This document shows, piece after piece, positions 12,054 through 23,317 of a stretch of 64,000 bases of DNA. Position numbers and translations under genes: made by a program. The notes under the pieces are model-generated. The model saw only the letters and a program-made list of their open reading frames with translations, was not told the origin of the DNA and searched no databases. The stretch's first letter is position 1. Every line of letters begins with the position of its first letter. This DNA comes from Lineus longissimus (lineage: Eukaryota > Nemertea > Pilidiophora > Heteronemertea > Lineidae). The DNA is taken from positions 6,822,001 to 6,886,000 of the forward strand of contig NC_088320.1 of the NCBI RefSeq assembly GCF_910592395.1, given 5' to 3'.

Positions 12054-13691
12054 TTAGACCATAAGAACAGCTACAGGAGGATGGTATGGACATATCATCG
12101 AAGGCTTTATCTTGTCGAATACGCCATGGCAATCAATCCGGAGAAAACAATAACCGCCTGTCAAAGAAGCACGAACAACTTGGTTGTTTGCCGTCTTTTT
12201 AATCTGGTAGATTGGTGAGATATGTCTTGGTTTGCAATAGGCCTTCCATTTAGTCTGAAAATATACATCTTTCTTATCAAAAAACACTGCGTATCCAGAC
12301 TCGACGTTCCGCTTACGCGTTAAAGTTTTCCCTGTCGCGCGTCACACATGTGACATATACTACTTTGTTTGGCTTATTAAGCAGATGAACCTTCTAGGCT
12401 TTCGTAGTTTTGCGCAAACTTGTTTTAGAAAGGACGTTCATTATCCCAGACTCGGTGGAAAGGTCGATTGGCTGGTCTTATCTGAAGGGAAAAAACGGTT
12501 TGTTCGGGTATCCTTTCCCGACTGCTTACCTTCTCACTGACTGCTATGTCGGTTCCGCGCAAATCAATTTTAAACGTTGAAGGTTTATACCTATTTGCAA
12601 CCATCAGCATTCCAATACGAGGACGACAATCAAAGCAGGACTCAGTTGACTTGATTACACCGTCGCTGTATGTTGTAAATCGAGTATCTTCCGCATCCAG
12701 TTCCATTTTCCAAAAATTGAAGAATATTTTTAGAAGTCCGTAATAAAACAGATACTGACGAGTCACATTTATAACACTCTCTATTCACTATAATCACATT
12801 CCAATTGTATTTGCGGTTTCAAAATCTGCTTTGGGGCGAACTTGTTGCTAAGTTGTTGATAGCTTGTTCCCATTATTGTCTTCTAAAGGAAAATCGCAAG
12901 ACTACACTCGTAACATGTTAACAACAATAAACGATTGTGCTATGCATACTTAGATATTCCAAAGTCGAAAATTCCGATGATATTATATTTTAAGTTTATT
13001 ACTTTAGGTTTTATGCGGTTTTGGATACTTTGACATGTTTAATATTTACAAAATTCCTGTGAGGATCTTTCGACGTGGGTAACCGCAAGTAGGTTCTCAG
13101 CAAGTTACAAAACGGAAATCAGAATATAGTCTGTTTGCAATGGAAGGGCAGCGAAGAATACCCCATACTCACCTCTGGTTTGAACCGAATTTTACTGTAA
13201 GAAGTAAACCCTCTTTTGTTCCAAAGGTTGCCGTTGAGGTGATATTTTTCAGACAATGCATAATTCTGATGATTTACTGTAACATACTCTTTACATTCGG
13301 ATGCATTTGCTCCAAAATGACAATAAATCAGTATCCCAAACTCGGGTTGAATTGGGTATATCCTGTTTTCCCCATCTCTGAGGGTTTCAGGACATTTGGA
13401 ATCCAAGTATATTTGCTTGCAACTCTGAGGAAATTGTCGTATTTCATAATTATAGACTGTAGACGGCGCAATCTCTCGTGTTTGGCCGTGATTGACATGT
13501 TTCATGCGGACACATTCAGCTGAGGTAATAGCTCTACACAGCAGCTTATTTGTTTTATCTATGTCTGGTGAAAACAGCATAGAGGCAGTTGTCTCTCCTA
13601 AAATCGGACAGAACGCTGCGCATTCAGTTTTACTGCGTGAAGTATGAAATAGCTTGTCGTCTACTTCGGTCAAAGGAAGCACTCGCTTCGA
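12054..13691 (-). CDS. GON-domain protein, 3' three exons (unit 1)
   Basis: Three minus-strand exons are visible. Exon 1 (13173-13691, 173 codons) starts after a TTTTTTAAG acceptor and ends at a consensus GAG|GTGAGT donor. Residues 14-52 (CAAFC, SMLF, LLC) resemble a PAN/apple domain. From C91 the chain follows the GON pattern: DGE at 106-108, IYCHF at 122-126, EYVTV at 135-139 and YSKIRF at 165-170. Exon 2 (about 12530-12709) continues with ELDAEDTRF and FKIDLRGT and ends GAGAAG|GTAAGC. Exon 3 (about 12054-12311) has IYQIKK and GGYC and then a stop. GON is the C-terminal domain of ADAMTS9/20, probably extracellular. No AG sits next to exon 2; only in this copy does the CAG at 12755-12757 keep the frame, adding 15 T-rich-encoded residues. 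If exon 3 started further upstream (at the AG used as an option in units 2-5), a one-base loss would break this copy, so 12311 is the safest exon 3 start. The start codon exon was not found. Confidence 0.72.
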
Positions 13692-16191
13692 CTTAAAAAA
13701 TGAATAGCATTGCAGGAGGCCATGGTCTACAATATTAACAAGGTCGAGTTAAAATACGACATTTGTAAATGAAGGTTACTTCCAAATGGCATCTTTCGCC
13801 CGAGATCTCATGCAAGCAAAGTTATTTTAGGTCAGCTACAGGCTCCCAGGTGGCTTAACCTACTCCATGCAGCGCTGCCACCTAGATCCAATTTAAGAAC
13901 TAAGACTCATCTTCACTTATTCTCAGTTGACAGGATTTTCTGGTCACTGATGTCAATAAGTCAGAAGAACTATTTGCGGGAAGTTTTGTTCCATGTAAAA
14001 GTAAGCATCTCACTTGTTACGATAGCGACATTCTTATTCTGCGCCCGGAATGTTGTTCTCGCGAATTTAAAAGCTAAGCCCGATTTTGATCTCTGGCATA
14101 TACGTCGAAGTTTAGTTCACGTACAAAATGAAAGCCTATGTAACAGGGCTCATTGAAAATACCTTGTTAATTCTTGGTTTCACCAACGACCCGTGAAAAA
14201 TGAGGCGCGAGGAGTGAAAAGTGAACGTCTATGTAACGTCTGCCTTAAGAAGCAAATTCGAAAAAATCAGGTCCTCCCAAGATTGGGCCTATTGTTCCGT
14301 GAGCCTAGACCATGTACAGATAGTCGAACATTACAATGGAGCATTGGCTCTCAGACAATTGACGGGTTAAATCAAACGAAGGAGCCAGCAATAGGACCAA
14401 CACTGGTCAAACTAAATAGTTATAAACTCGTTATTTTTAAGTCAATTTTGAGTTTTGAAAAAGCTATTTGTTCGAAAAAAATACATTTGTAGGCGAACTA
14501 TCTAGTATCCAAAAGCAACATTCCGTACCCTTCTTTTCTCTCGTGACTAGACGCTCGCACAAATGATTTGCTGATCTCAGGACTATCAGACCAAATCTTA
14601 GTATACTGCTCCAAAAGCCTTTTAGAGCTGTACGAATTATTTTATCTTCAAGGGGCTGTAAACGTAATGTCTGGTTTCTGAGGGTACACTGGTATCTACC
14701 TTCCCCACGAATCAATCTAGACATCAGGAACAAGGCGCAAATGTGGTTAATCATAATAAGATATTTCGCGATCTTCATAATTAAAATCTCGCCCATTGTT
14801 ATTGTCCGCAAAGTTGACATAGACTCATCGAGGCATTTTTCCAGGTATTTGCGTAGGTTACAACTAACACGATTACCCGCACGAAAAGGCTTTTGCTACC
14901 GTCCGGCAGTGTACGGGTGTACATTGAGCTTCTAAAAGTCCTAGAAAGCTTGTAAATGTCAACTACGTGCCATCTGGAAAGCCTCGAAAATCGGTCACAT
15001 CGTGGATGATTGGGAAAGTCCCCAAATCGAACTTCGAGAGGTCATGAAAATGATCAGCTTGTCTTGGGATGAGAGGATCAGTGCTGATGCTGTGCGCACT
15101 TTTGGAGCTGGAGATAGCCGTCAGCTCAATTATTGACGACAATGAAAAGGTCAACAAGTAGAACTTGGACAATTAGCTGAAATTGAACAGAGTGACAAGG
15201 AAGATGATCAACAGTTTTTAGACGAAAAGCATGATTATTAGGAATAAGCAAATTTGTTCTTTGCTTCATCAGATAAAATGTATAAATATTTCGGTGAAAG
15301 GAATGGCAAGTTGCCATTGAAATAATGCATCTGCCTTCCCTCATTTACGAAGCAACGTATCATCCGTCGTGAGCATTCAACGATTGCAAACTGGATTGTC
15401 AACTGGTCCAATGTTCTGAAGTTTTGACAACGCATGAACAATGAAACATGTTTCAGCATTGTTTGCAAACGCCAGATAACCTCCAGGACTGACATAACTG
15501 AGTGGGTAAGCCTCGTGAAATAATGTTTTACCAGACAAATAATGTTGACTATTCTATCGGTTGACGTGCAATATTTATATAATCCCGTAACGCGCAGGTG
15601 GCTTAATAGTTCGGGTCATCGATGTCTATTGTTGGAGTAAAATGGACATCATCGCTATTGTTAGACAATTTCGCTGGACTTACCAAAAATTTCAAAACTG
15701 GCCTGGATCAGACGGCGAGCTCTGCGAGAAACTACGGTATATTCATTGGTCAACTCGGCAATGTCGAGTGTTGAATTATGTCGAGTTTGATCACAAATGA
15801 TCCTGCTCTTCTGAATATTGCACTGCTAAACCTGATGAACTCGTGCAATTGATTTCCTGTAAGAAGCACCTATTGTGTCGGCAGAAGTAACGATGCAGTT
15901 TTATAACAATTGTAACAAAGGATTCAATAATAAAATCACATGTATTCAATCGAGTAATCATTCATGTCTCACTGAAGTCTAGATTTTTTCTTGTTGCAGC
16001 GTTTCTAAAACAAGCACGTTTAGTGAAAGCATGTTATACTTTGCACGCAAGATGTCCTCCTGTTTATAGATTTGTTGTTTGTAAGAAATGGTGTCGTTGT
16101 TGGAACGTAAGTGTGGTCAACGATAATATTTCTGGCAGAATTAAGACAGTTCACAATCTCCCAAAAATTAGACAACTACATATAATACAGT

Positions 16192-16488
16192 ATGTTAAGT
16201 ATCTCGGTATCAGTGCTTTTCTTGCAGTGCTCCACCTCGTCTACTCACGGAACCTCAATTAGGCAAGTTTCGCAACATCTACGTAGGACAATCCACCAGA
16301 AAAAAAAATCTCTGGTGTCATCAAGTCACCCGCGAAGTCATATATGCAACACTTGTAAATCATCATCAATACTTATTGATAATCTTGTAGGAGGAAAAGG
16401 TGATCGTTTTTTCAATTGTCGTCTGGATACTATTGCATTCTTTGCACTTCGTCTCTCTCGCCAAGGCCACCTAAAATGCCTCTTTTAA
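16192..16488 (+). other. Junction-spanning chimeric ORF, units 1/2
   Basis: A plus-strand reading frame begins at a good acceptor (TTTTCTTGCAG) and runs across the unit junction at 16459/16460. The left part contains NTCKSS and VGGKGDRFF; the right part contains GHLKCL. Here a TAA follows KCLF, so the frame stops earlier than at the other junctions. The right part resembles one ankyrin-type repeat (GHLxCLxxAH), but only weakly. The fusion exists only because the end of one unit meets the start of the next. Whether it is transcribed is unknown. Confidence 0.3.
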
Positions 16489-17051
16489 GCTCATATGATT
16501 GTGTCAGCACATAGATTCGAAGACACAGGCGCGGCTTGCATTCATATTTTATTTTGATCATGATATCTGATGTATTCATCCCCATCTTCCTTTGACTACA
16601 TATAAATAAGGAACCCAGGTGTGCGGAAGAAAATTTAATTAGCCTTACTTCACAAATTGTTACTCTCACACTGCTCACTGATATTTAACCCATTTCCTCC
16701 ACAGTGACATTTCAAAGGTATCACATGAACTTTATATCTTTTGAATGTTCTTGCATTTCACAGCACCGTACATGTATATAGTGTAAAACTCTCTTGGGCT
16801 AATGGATGAAGAATTGATCAAATTATGTCTTGTTTATTGCACTAAGCGAATCCGACAAATTCACGACGTGCACTGTGATGAAAAATTAGACAAAAATATA
16901 TGAAATGCTATAACGAACAGAGAACTAGAAATAACGTTTCTTATACGATAAACCTGTTGAAGAGAAATAAGTAGTTTTGGGTCATTAATTTGAAGAAAAT
17001 GTGACAGTACTTCACTGGTCGAAAATCCCGTTAATATTATTATAAGCTAAG

Positions 17052-17241
17052 ATTGAATCCAAATGTACATGTATATCTTGTTCTTATCCACCCTTTAAGA
17101 AAACTACAGAATAATCAGGCAATTATTGTATCCAAATGTACTATTTATTGAATCCAAATGTACATGTATATCTTGTTCTAATCCACCTTTTAAGAAAACT
17201 ACAGAATAATCAGGCAAATATAGTATTTTTAAATTTACACT
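17052..17241. repeat. 95-base tandem duplication
   Basis: ATTGAATCCAAATGTACATG starts at 17052 and again at 17147. The same 95-base spacing occurs in unit 3 (26735/26830), unit 4 (39783/39878) and unit 5 (49602/49697), but unit 1 has one copy only. It is therefore a useful marker of copy history. Confidence 0.85.
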
Positions 17242-18619
17242 AAACCTAAGCTCCAATAACTCAATAATAATATTGGAGATGTTCGGGCTTCACTGATAAA
17301 TCTGAAATAATCTTGCCCAAATTGTTTTGACTACCGCACATTTGGTGAATCGAATTAGCTACCAGATGCAACTGATTTAATTTCATGATACATAGTCTAA
17401 ACCGCAGGTACTTTTTTCAGAGTTTTCCCGTCCCTTGGTGATATTCCTGCGCCATATTGAGATCGTTTTCTTCCATAAATATGGCGAGTTCATGGGAATA
17501 CATTATAATGCGATATTTATTTGCCGGGCGATAATTACCATTAAAAACAAACGCAGGTTTAATTTATCAATTTCCTCCCCAATTAATAGTCTATGTACGT
17601 CGGACTGTTTCGAATCTAAATATGTCAGCGGTTAATATCCGTCAAAGCATATGTACACCACTGTCACTTTGCTGATAAGAACAATACACTTGGAGAAACT
17701 ACAGTGCCAATATAAATACTTATCAGTTGGTTCAACACGTAGAATTGACTCTTAGAATATTCATTAGAGGACACGGCTTTTCCCAAGTGCTTTTTTCTCT
17801 CTCGTTGGCGCGTCTTCTATAATAACATGGTAAATGGGGGTCGGTCGTTGAGGGTTTCGTGAGGAGGAAAATTACACCTTTACTGTGCGTTTCGTTTGTA
17901 CTTTAGGTACTCGTGAGATTTGAGAAGTATTATTTGCTGATAGAGTACTGAATTCGATACAACCCATGAAATAAAATACCGTAACAATAAACTCTGTCAG
18001 ATGTAATATCCGTCAAAATTATGTTCTACGTTTGTCCTACTGGATGTCAAACAAGCGAAACAATAAACATGTAGAACTATAACGCGCTTATTCATGTTGA
18101 CATGACTTCTCAAACAAGTAGTTTTCCCTCTCTCGAAGGTCTTCTTCTAAGTCGGCCAGATGCAATATCCGCTTAAGCGCTACTCTTTTAGTGCAACTCG
18201 ACAATAAGCGAGACTACGGCCAATAATACAATATTATATTAGAACTTGTCTGCTGGACCAAACAAATAAAACCAATTTCACGAATATCCTTTGCAAGTCA
18301 TCTCATATCTCTGTCCTCTCAATAAAAAATCACGCGGGACATTGGCATTGGAAACGACTGACCCGGCCGGCCACTTCACTTTTGATGGTGTTGCTATTCA
18401 TGAGGTGAACAAAGCCAAATCATTCTCCTCTCTCCGCTGGTGCCCTTTCTCATGTTTCTCTCTTGCTAGGTTGACAGAGCACACATCTCCGCATTAGAAT
18501 GTATTCGACGTGAGGAAACAATTCCAGCAGGTCAAATGAGCATCGAAGAGATTTGTCTGTGATGAAGTCCAAGCTCGCCGCAAAGCATCTTCCTTAATGA
18601 TTCAAGCAATATGCCCCCA

Positions 18620-18768
18620 GATACGCTTGTACCGCCTATACGGTCGGGAAAACACATCATCGTTACAATAGATGTTCACGGTCGAGAGGCATTGTCTGGC
18701 GCCGCTGACCGTGAAGATCTATTGTAAAGATGGTTTGATTGCCTGACCCTAGGTGGTACAAGCGTATC
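18620..18768. repeat. 149 bp palindrome (unit 2)
   Basis: Orthologous to the palindrome at 8962-9110. Two substitutions in the right arm (GATTGCCTGACC) weaken the pairing slightly. Confidence 0.85.
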
Positions 18769-19245
18769 CGGCCAAGGGCCTGACTGCGCTGATACTGAAT
18801 TGCAGATTCCTATGGCACCCCCAGTCCTAAACTAAAGATAAATTGGTTGAAGAAAACAAACAGACTGATTTAGTTTTTCAACTACTCTGTAAATGGTGTA
18901 GCTTGTTTGCAGGAAAATAGATTAATGTTCTTAGATGAAACGTGCATTTGTATTCCACGACCATATGATTTACAGCATTCGAAAATTAAATGATCGTCGC
19001 TTTGGATGATGACACGTTCGACACCATTTACCCATGATTAATGTTCAATCAGTCACGCGACAAGGCGATGCCCTACGTTTTAGCTAACATGCGTTGTTCC
19101 ATTTTTGTCTATTTCCTGGGTTCTGAGAGCATGAGGTTTGACGAATTGTTTAAATTGGTGTTCATTCACATTGATATATCACAAGGCAGAACGTTCTCAC
19201 GGCAGGCAATTATTCCTGTTCCGATTGTATATGAGTTGTTCAAAA

Positions 19246-19358
19246 CCACGTTAGCTTTAACGGAGACGTTAAGTCTTAACGTGAACATTTCAGTGGGTTT
19301 AACTGAAAGAGATAACGTCCTTGAGGATACTTAACGTAGCCCGTTAGGTATAACGTGG
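19246..19358. repeat. 113 bp inverted-repeat element (unit 2)
   Basis: Same element and same position in the unit as 9591-9703, with almost identical sequence. Confidence 0.5.
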
Positions 19359-21700
19359 CTTTAGAGCTTTTGAACAACCGAGCTCTGGTGATTGTCTTCT
19401 TCTGAAAAACCTTCTGGATTATCCGGCATAGTTTTAAGCCCATGGGGAGCTCACGTGCGCAATACCATGGCGTCCATCGACCATTGTCGTCCGTCATTCA
19501 TGGCCGTCCAAGTCCGTTAGCGAAGCCACGAAATCAACCTATAGTTAGCGCAGTAAGTTTCGTTGCCTCGATGGCCGAACTTTAATTGATAGCAGTGATA
19601 TTGCCCCTCATTAATATGCCCCTATACAATTCACTATTTGCCTCCGAAAATTTCCAATTAAAGAAAAGGTTGTAACTCATTTTATGGATGTCGTGGCCCT
19701 ACTAATCAAGATAGTACATTCCAAAGTATCCAATGCTTAGTGCTAATTAATCTCATTCTTGAGGGAGTGCGAAACAGAGTGCTCATATATCACGGCGTTT
19801 GAAAGAGAGCACCGCGGTATAGGGCACAGCTGAAAACCGTTATACTGAACTTATCCTGTCCAGAACAAGTACACCATTGGAAAAATGAATCCATAACGCA
19901 GGTCATATCTACGCAAATCACTTTTCAATTTGCTTGCTAGATCTATTCTCGATATATCATATTGTCCTTATTATTCTTACTAAGAACCGATAATGCGACA
20001 GTTTAGCGTCAATTGGCAAATTTGGATTTCCATTAACTGGTATATGGGCAACTCGTTGTACTGTGGCTGGTGGACGGGTCGGCCTTGTGGAAGAAAAAAA
20101 TTACTTGATTTTTGTGAAGCGTACAAAAACGGATGAGTGCACGACGGCAGTCCGGCATTCGAAGACTGAGGCCATTACCGTCCATTAATGGGCGTCTAGT
20201 TATTCACTGGGCTTCACCACGCATACAGCTGTTTAATAATGAATCGATTACACCGAGAAAACGTCGAAGTTTTAGCAAAACCACCGATGTTTGTCAACGG
20301 CAGAAAGCAAAGTTTTAACAATTGGCACGTCTCATTTTAATCAGAGCAAAATGGCCTAGTGTGAGACATAAGTGTAATGGCCTATTATTGTCAAAAGATG
20401 TTCATAGAACTTCACCTAGTTTGAGCCTTCTTAAAACTTTTTTATAACACGGAAAAACACGAAAAAGTTATTTTCGAAACATGTCTGTAACGCTATTTTA
20501 TTCCACTCCGTAGATAGCGCTACATGCATAAATTGTTTATAAAAACGAACTGACTTTTACTGGTGAAAATCAATTCGATGGTATTGATCACACGTTGACG
20601 CGTTGCAATATTCATCAGAAAACTATCGTAAAATGTCGTATAAAAACCCAGCTGAAGTGTATCTAAAGCTTATTCAGCTGCATTGCAAAGTAACCGGAGA
20701 AATGTTTCATTGAGCGAAGCTGTTTTTGACTTCATGTATCTCCAGTGATAATCCAAAATGCTAGCGCATAGCTTTGAAAATTTCCGACTTTACACTGAAA
20801 GCATGGCTCCGTGAAATTCTTCTATCTCCCCACAGTAAACTCCGATGGTAGTCCTTCTTTATCGGTGGGTTTTAACAATATGACAAAGTAGCTGCCTTAA
20901 GTCACCGCCGATGGAATATAGTGCCACTTTGGGATTGCTGCTAACAATTTCTACATCCAGGCACATTTTAAACGACTTTTAAAGAAAACTGTTTGTCGAC
21001 TAAAAGCTACCACAAGATGACCGCTTTTGTCGACACTTGGATTTGGATTGACGGGTTCAGCTTAAACATTCTGTTTGTTTAGGATTGTATCGTTTTTTCT
21101 CCTTTACGTCTGTGTTTCAAGCGTTACTGAATTCGGGTAATTGGGAATTATGATGTGAGACGTTGGGTAAATTGTCAGTTGGTGGGTAAATTGTCAATTG
21201 GTGGCCGTTGATACTCATAATGGTAGAGGACAATACCTTAGGGGGGAGGGGTTCTTCGAATAATGGGAGCAAGGGCAGGTTACGAAGCTGAGATTGTATA
21301 CATGCACATGTTTAAATGACTGAATAGTTAAGAACATCTTGATTATTTTACAAAACTGCGTTAAAGCATGGATAGTGTAGCCTATATCATATGAAATCAT
21401 ACAACATTTGTCACCTGTGTTACCACAATCTGGCACCAACACCACACACACACCCACGCATGCACCCTTATTAAAGTAATGCATTTTCGAGTAAGAAAAC
21501 ATCAAACATACTTTCGCAAACGTACCAAGTCCAGGTTCAAGTGATGAATTTTGCATTTAAATGAACCTTCTGGGTTTTCATACCAATTTGCTAGTGCCTA
21601 ACTCCAATAAAATAAACTTGCAATCGGCCTAATTGTGAACATACAAACTTAATGATCGTTTGGTCAATTTCAGAATCTTTGTAAAACTTACGGTTTATCG

Positions 21701-23317
21701 TTAGACCATAACAACAGCTACAGGAGGATAGAATGGACATTTCATCGAAGGCTTTATCTTGTCGAATACGCCATGGCAATCAACCCGGAGAAAACAATAA
21801 CCGCCTGTCAAAGAAGCACGAACAACTTGGTTGTTTGCTGTCTTTTTAATCTGGTAGATTGGTGAGATATGTCTTGGTTTGCAAAAGGCCTTCCATTTAG
21901 TCTGAAAATATACATCTTTTTTATCAAAAAGCCCTGCGTATTCAGACTCGACGTTCCGCTTATGCGCTAAAGTTTTTCCCTGTTCCATGTTCGCTGTCGC
22001 GCACCACACATTGTTTGGCTTATTGAGCAGATGAACCTTCTAGGCTTTCGTAGTTTTGCGCAAACTTGTTTTAGAAAGGGCGTTCATTATCCCAGACTCG
22101 GTGGAAAGGTCGATTGGCTGGTCTTATCTGAAGGGAAAAACAGTTCGTTCGGGCATCCTTACCCGACTGCTTACCTTCTCACTGACTGCTATGTCGGTTC
22201 CGCGCAAATCAATTTTGAACGTTGAAGGTTTATACCTATTTGCAACACACAGCCTTCCAATACCAGGACGACAATAAAAGCAGGACTCAGTTGGCGTGAA
22301 AACACCGTCGCTGTATGTTGCAAATCTAGTATCTTCCGCATCCAGTTCCATTTTCAAAAAAATTGAAGAATATTTTTAGAAGTCCGTAATAAAACAGATA
22401 CTGACGAGTCACATTTATAACACTCTCTATTCACTATAATCACATTCCAATTGTATTTGCGGTTTCAAAATCTGCTTTGGGGCGAACTTGTTGCTAAGTT
22501 GCCCATTATTGTCTTCTAAAGGAAAATCGCAAGACTACACTCGTAACATGTTAACAACAATAAACGATTGTGCTATGCATACTTAGATATTCCAAAGTCG
22601 AAAATTCCGAAAATTTTAAGATTATTACTTTAGGTTTTATGCGGTTTTGGATACTTGGACATGTTTAATATTTACAAAATTCCTGTGAGGATCTTTTGAC
22701 GTGGGTAACCGCAAGTAGGTTCTCAGCAAGTTACAAAACGGAAATCAGAATATAGTCTGTTTGCAATGAAAGGGCAGCGAAGAATACCCCATACTCACCT
22801 CTGGTTTGAACCGAATTTTACTGTAAGAAGTAAACCCTCTTTTGTCCCAAAGGTCGCCGTTGTAGTGATATTTTTGAGACAATGCATAATTCTGATGATT
22901 TACTGTAACATACTCTTTACATTCGGATGCATTTGCTTCAAAATGACAATAAATCAGTATCCCAAACTCTGGTTGAATTGGGTATATCCTGTTTTCCCCA
23001 TCTCTGAGGGTTTCAGGACATTTGGAATCCAAGTATATTTGCTTGCAACTCTGAGGAAATTGTCGTATTTCATAATTATAGACTGTAGACGGCGCAATCT
23101 CTCGTGTTTGGCCGTGATTGACATGTTTCATGCGGACACATTCAGCTGAGGTAATAGCTCTACACAGCAGCTTATTTGTTTTATATATGTCTGGTGAAAA
23201 CAGCATAGAGGCAGTTGTCTCTCCTAAAATCGGACAGAACGCTGCGCATTCAGTTTTACTGCGTGAAGTATGAAATAGCTTGTCGTCTACTTCGGTCAAA
23301 GGAAGCACTCGCTTCGA
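21701..23317 (-). CDS. GON-domain protein, 3' three exons (unit 2)
   Basis: Exon 1 is 22799-23317, exon 2 about 22175-22354 and exon 3 about 21701-21958, with an in-frame option starting after GAACAG about 21 bases further upstream. All three frames are open and both GT donors are intact. Against unit 1 this copy differs at exon 1 residues 148, 152, 155 and 158 (E/Q, L/Y, N/D, N/D) and at eight exon 2 residues, nearly all replacement changes. The base before exon 2 is not AG, and one extra T puts the distant CAG acceptor out of frame, so how exon 2 is joined is unclear. The product would be about 318 residues plus an unseen amino-terminal part. Confidence 0.7.

Larger units (their letters stand above)
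6617..16459. repeat. Tandem unit 1 (9843 bp)
   Basis: The first copy begins at GCCAAGGCCACC, where it joins unique left-flank DNA, and ends where the same word recurs. It carries the minus-strand GON gene part (12054-13691), a 149 bp palindrome and a 113 bp inverted-repeat element. It alone has a 257 bp insertion (7990-8246), an 8-base duplication near 7467, and only a single copy of a 95-base segment (from 7210) that is doubled in the other four units. Like unit 2, it lacks a 320 bp segment found in units 3-5 and keeps a segment of about 240 bp around 11520-11785 that units 3-5 have lost. The remaining stretches (6617-12053 and 13692-16459) show no recognised gene. Confidence 0.95.

Noticed and set aside
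13140-13523. 127-codon plus-strand ORF
   Set aside because: It lies antisense to GON exon 1, and the minus strand has the splice donor and the domain pattern, so this is a shadow.
14963-15172. Possible pogo-type transposase end on the plus strand (WDERISADAVRTFGAGDS) versus an ORF on the minus strand
   Set aside because: The resemblance is to a short, common helix pattern only; no DDE catalytic motif is visible nearby, and either strand could be chance.
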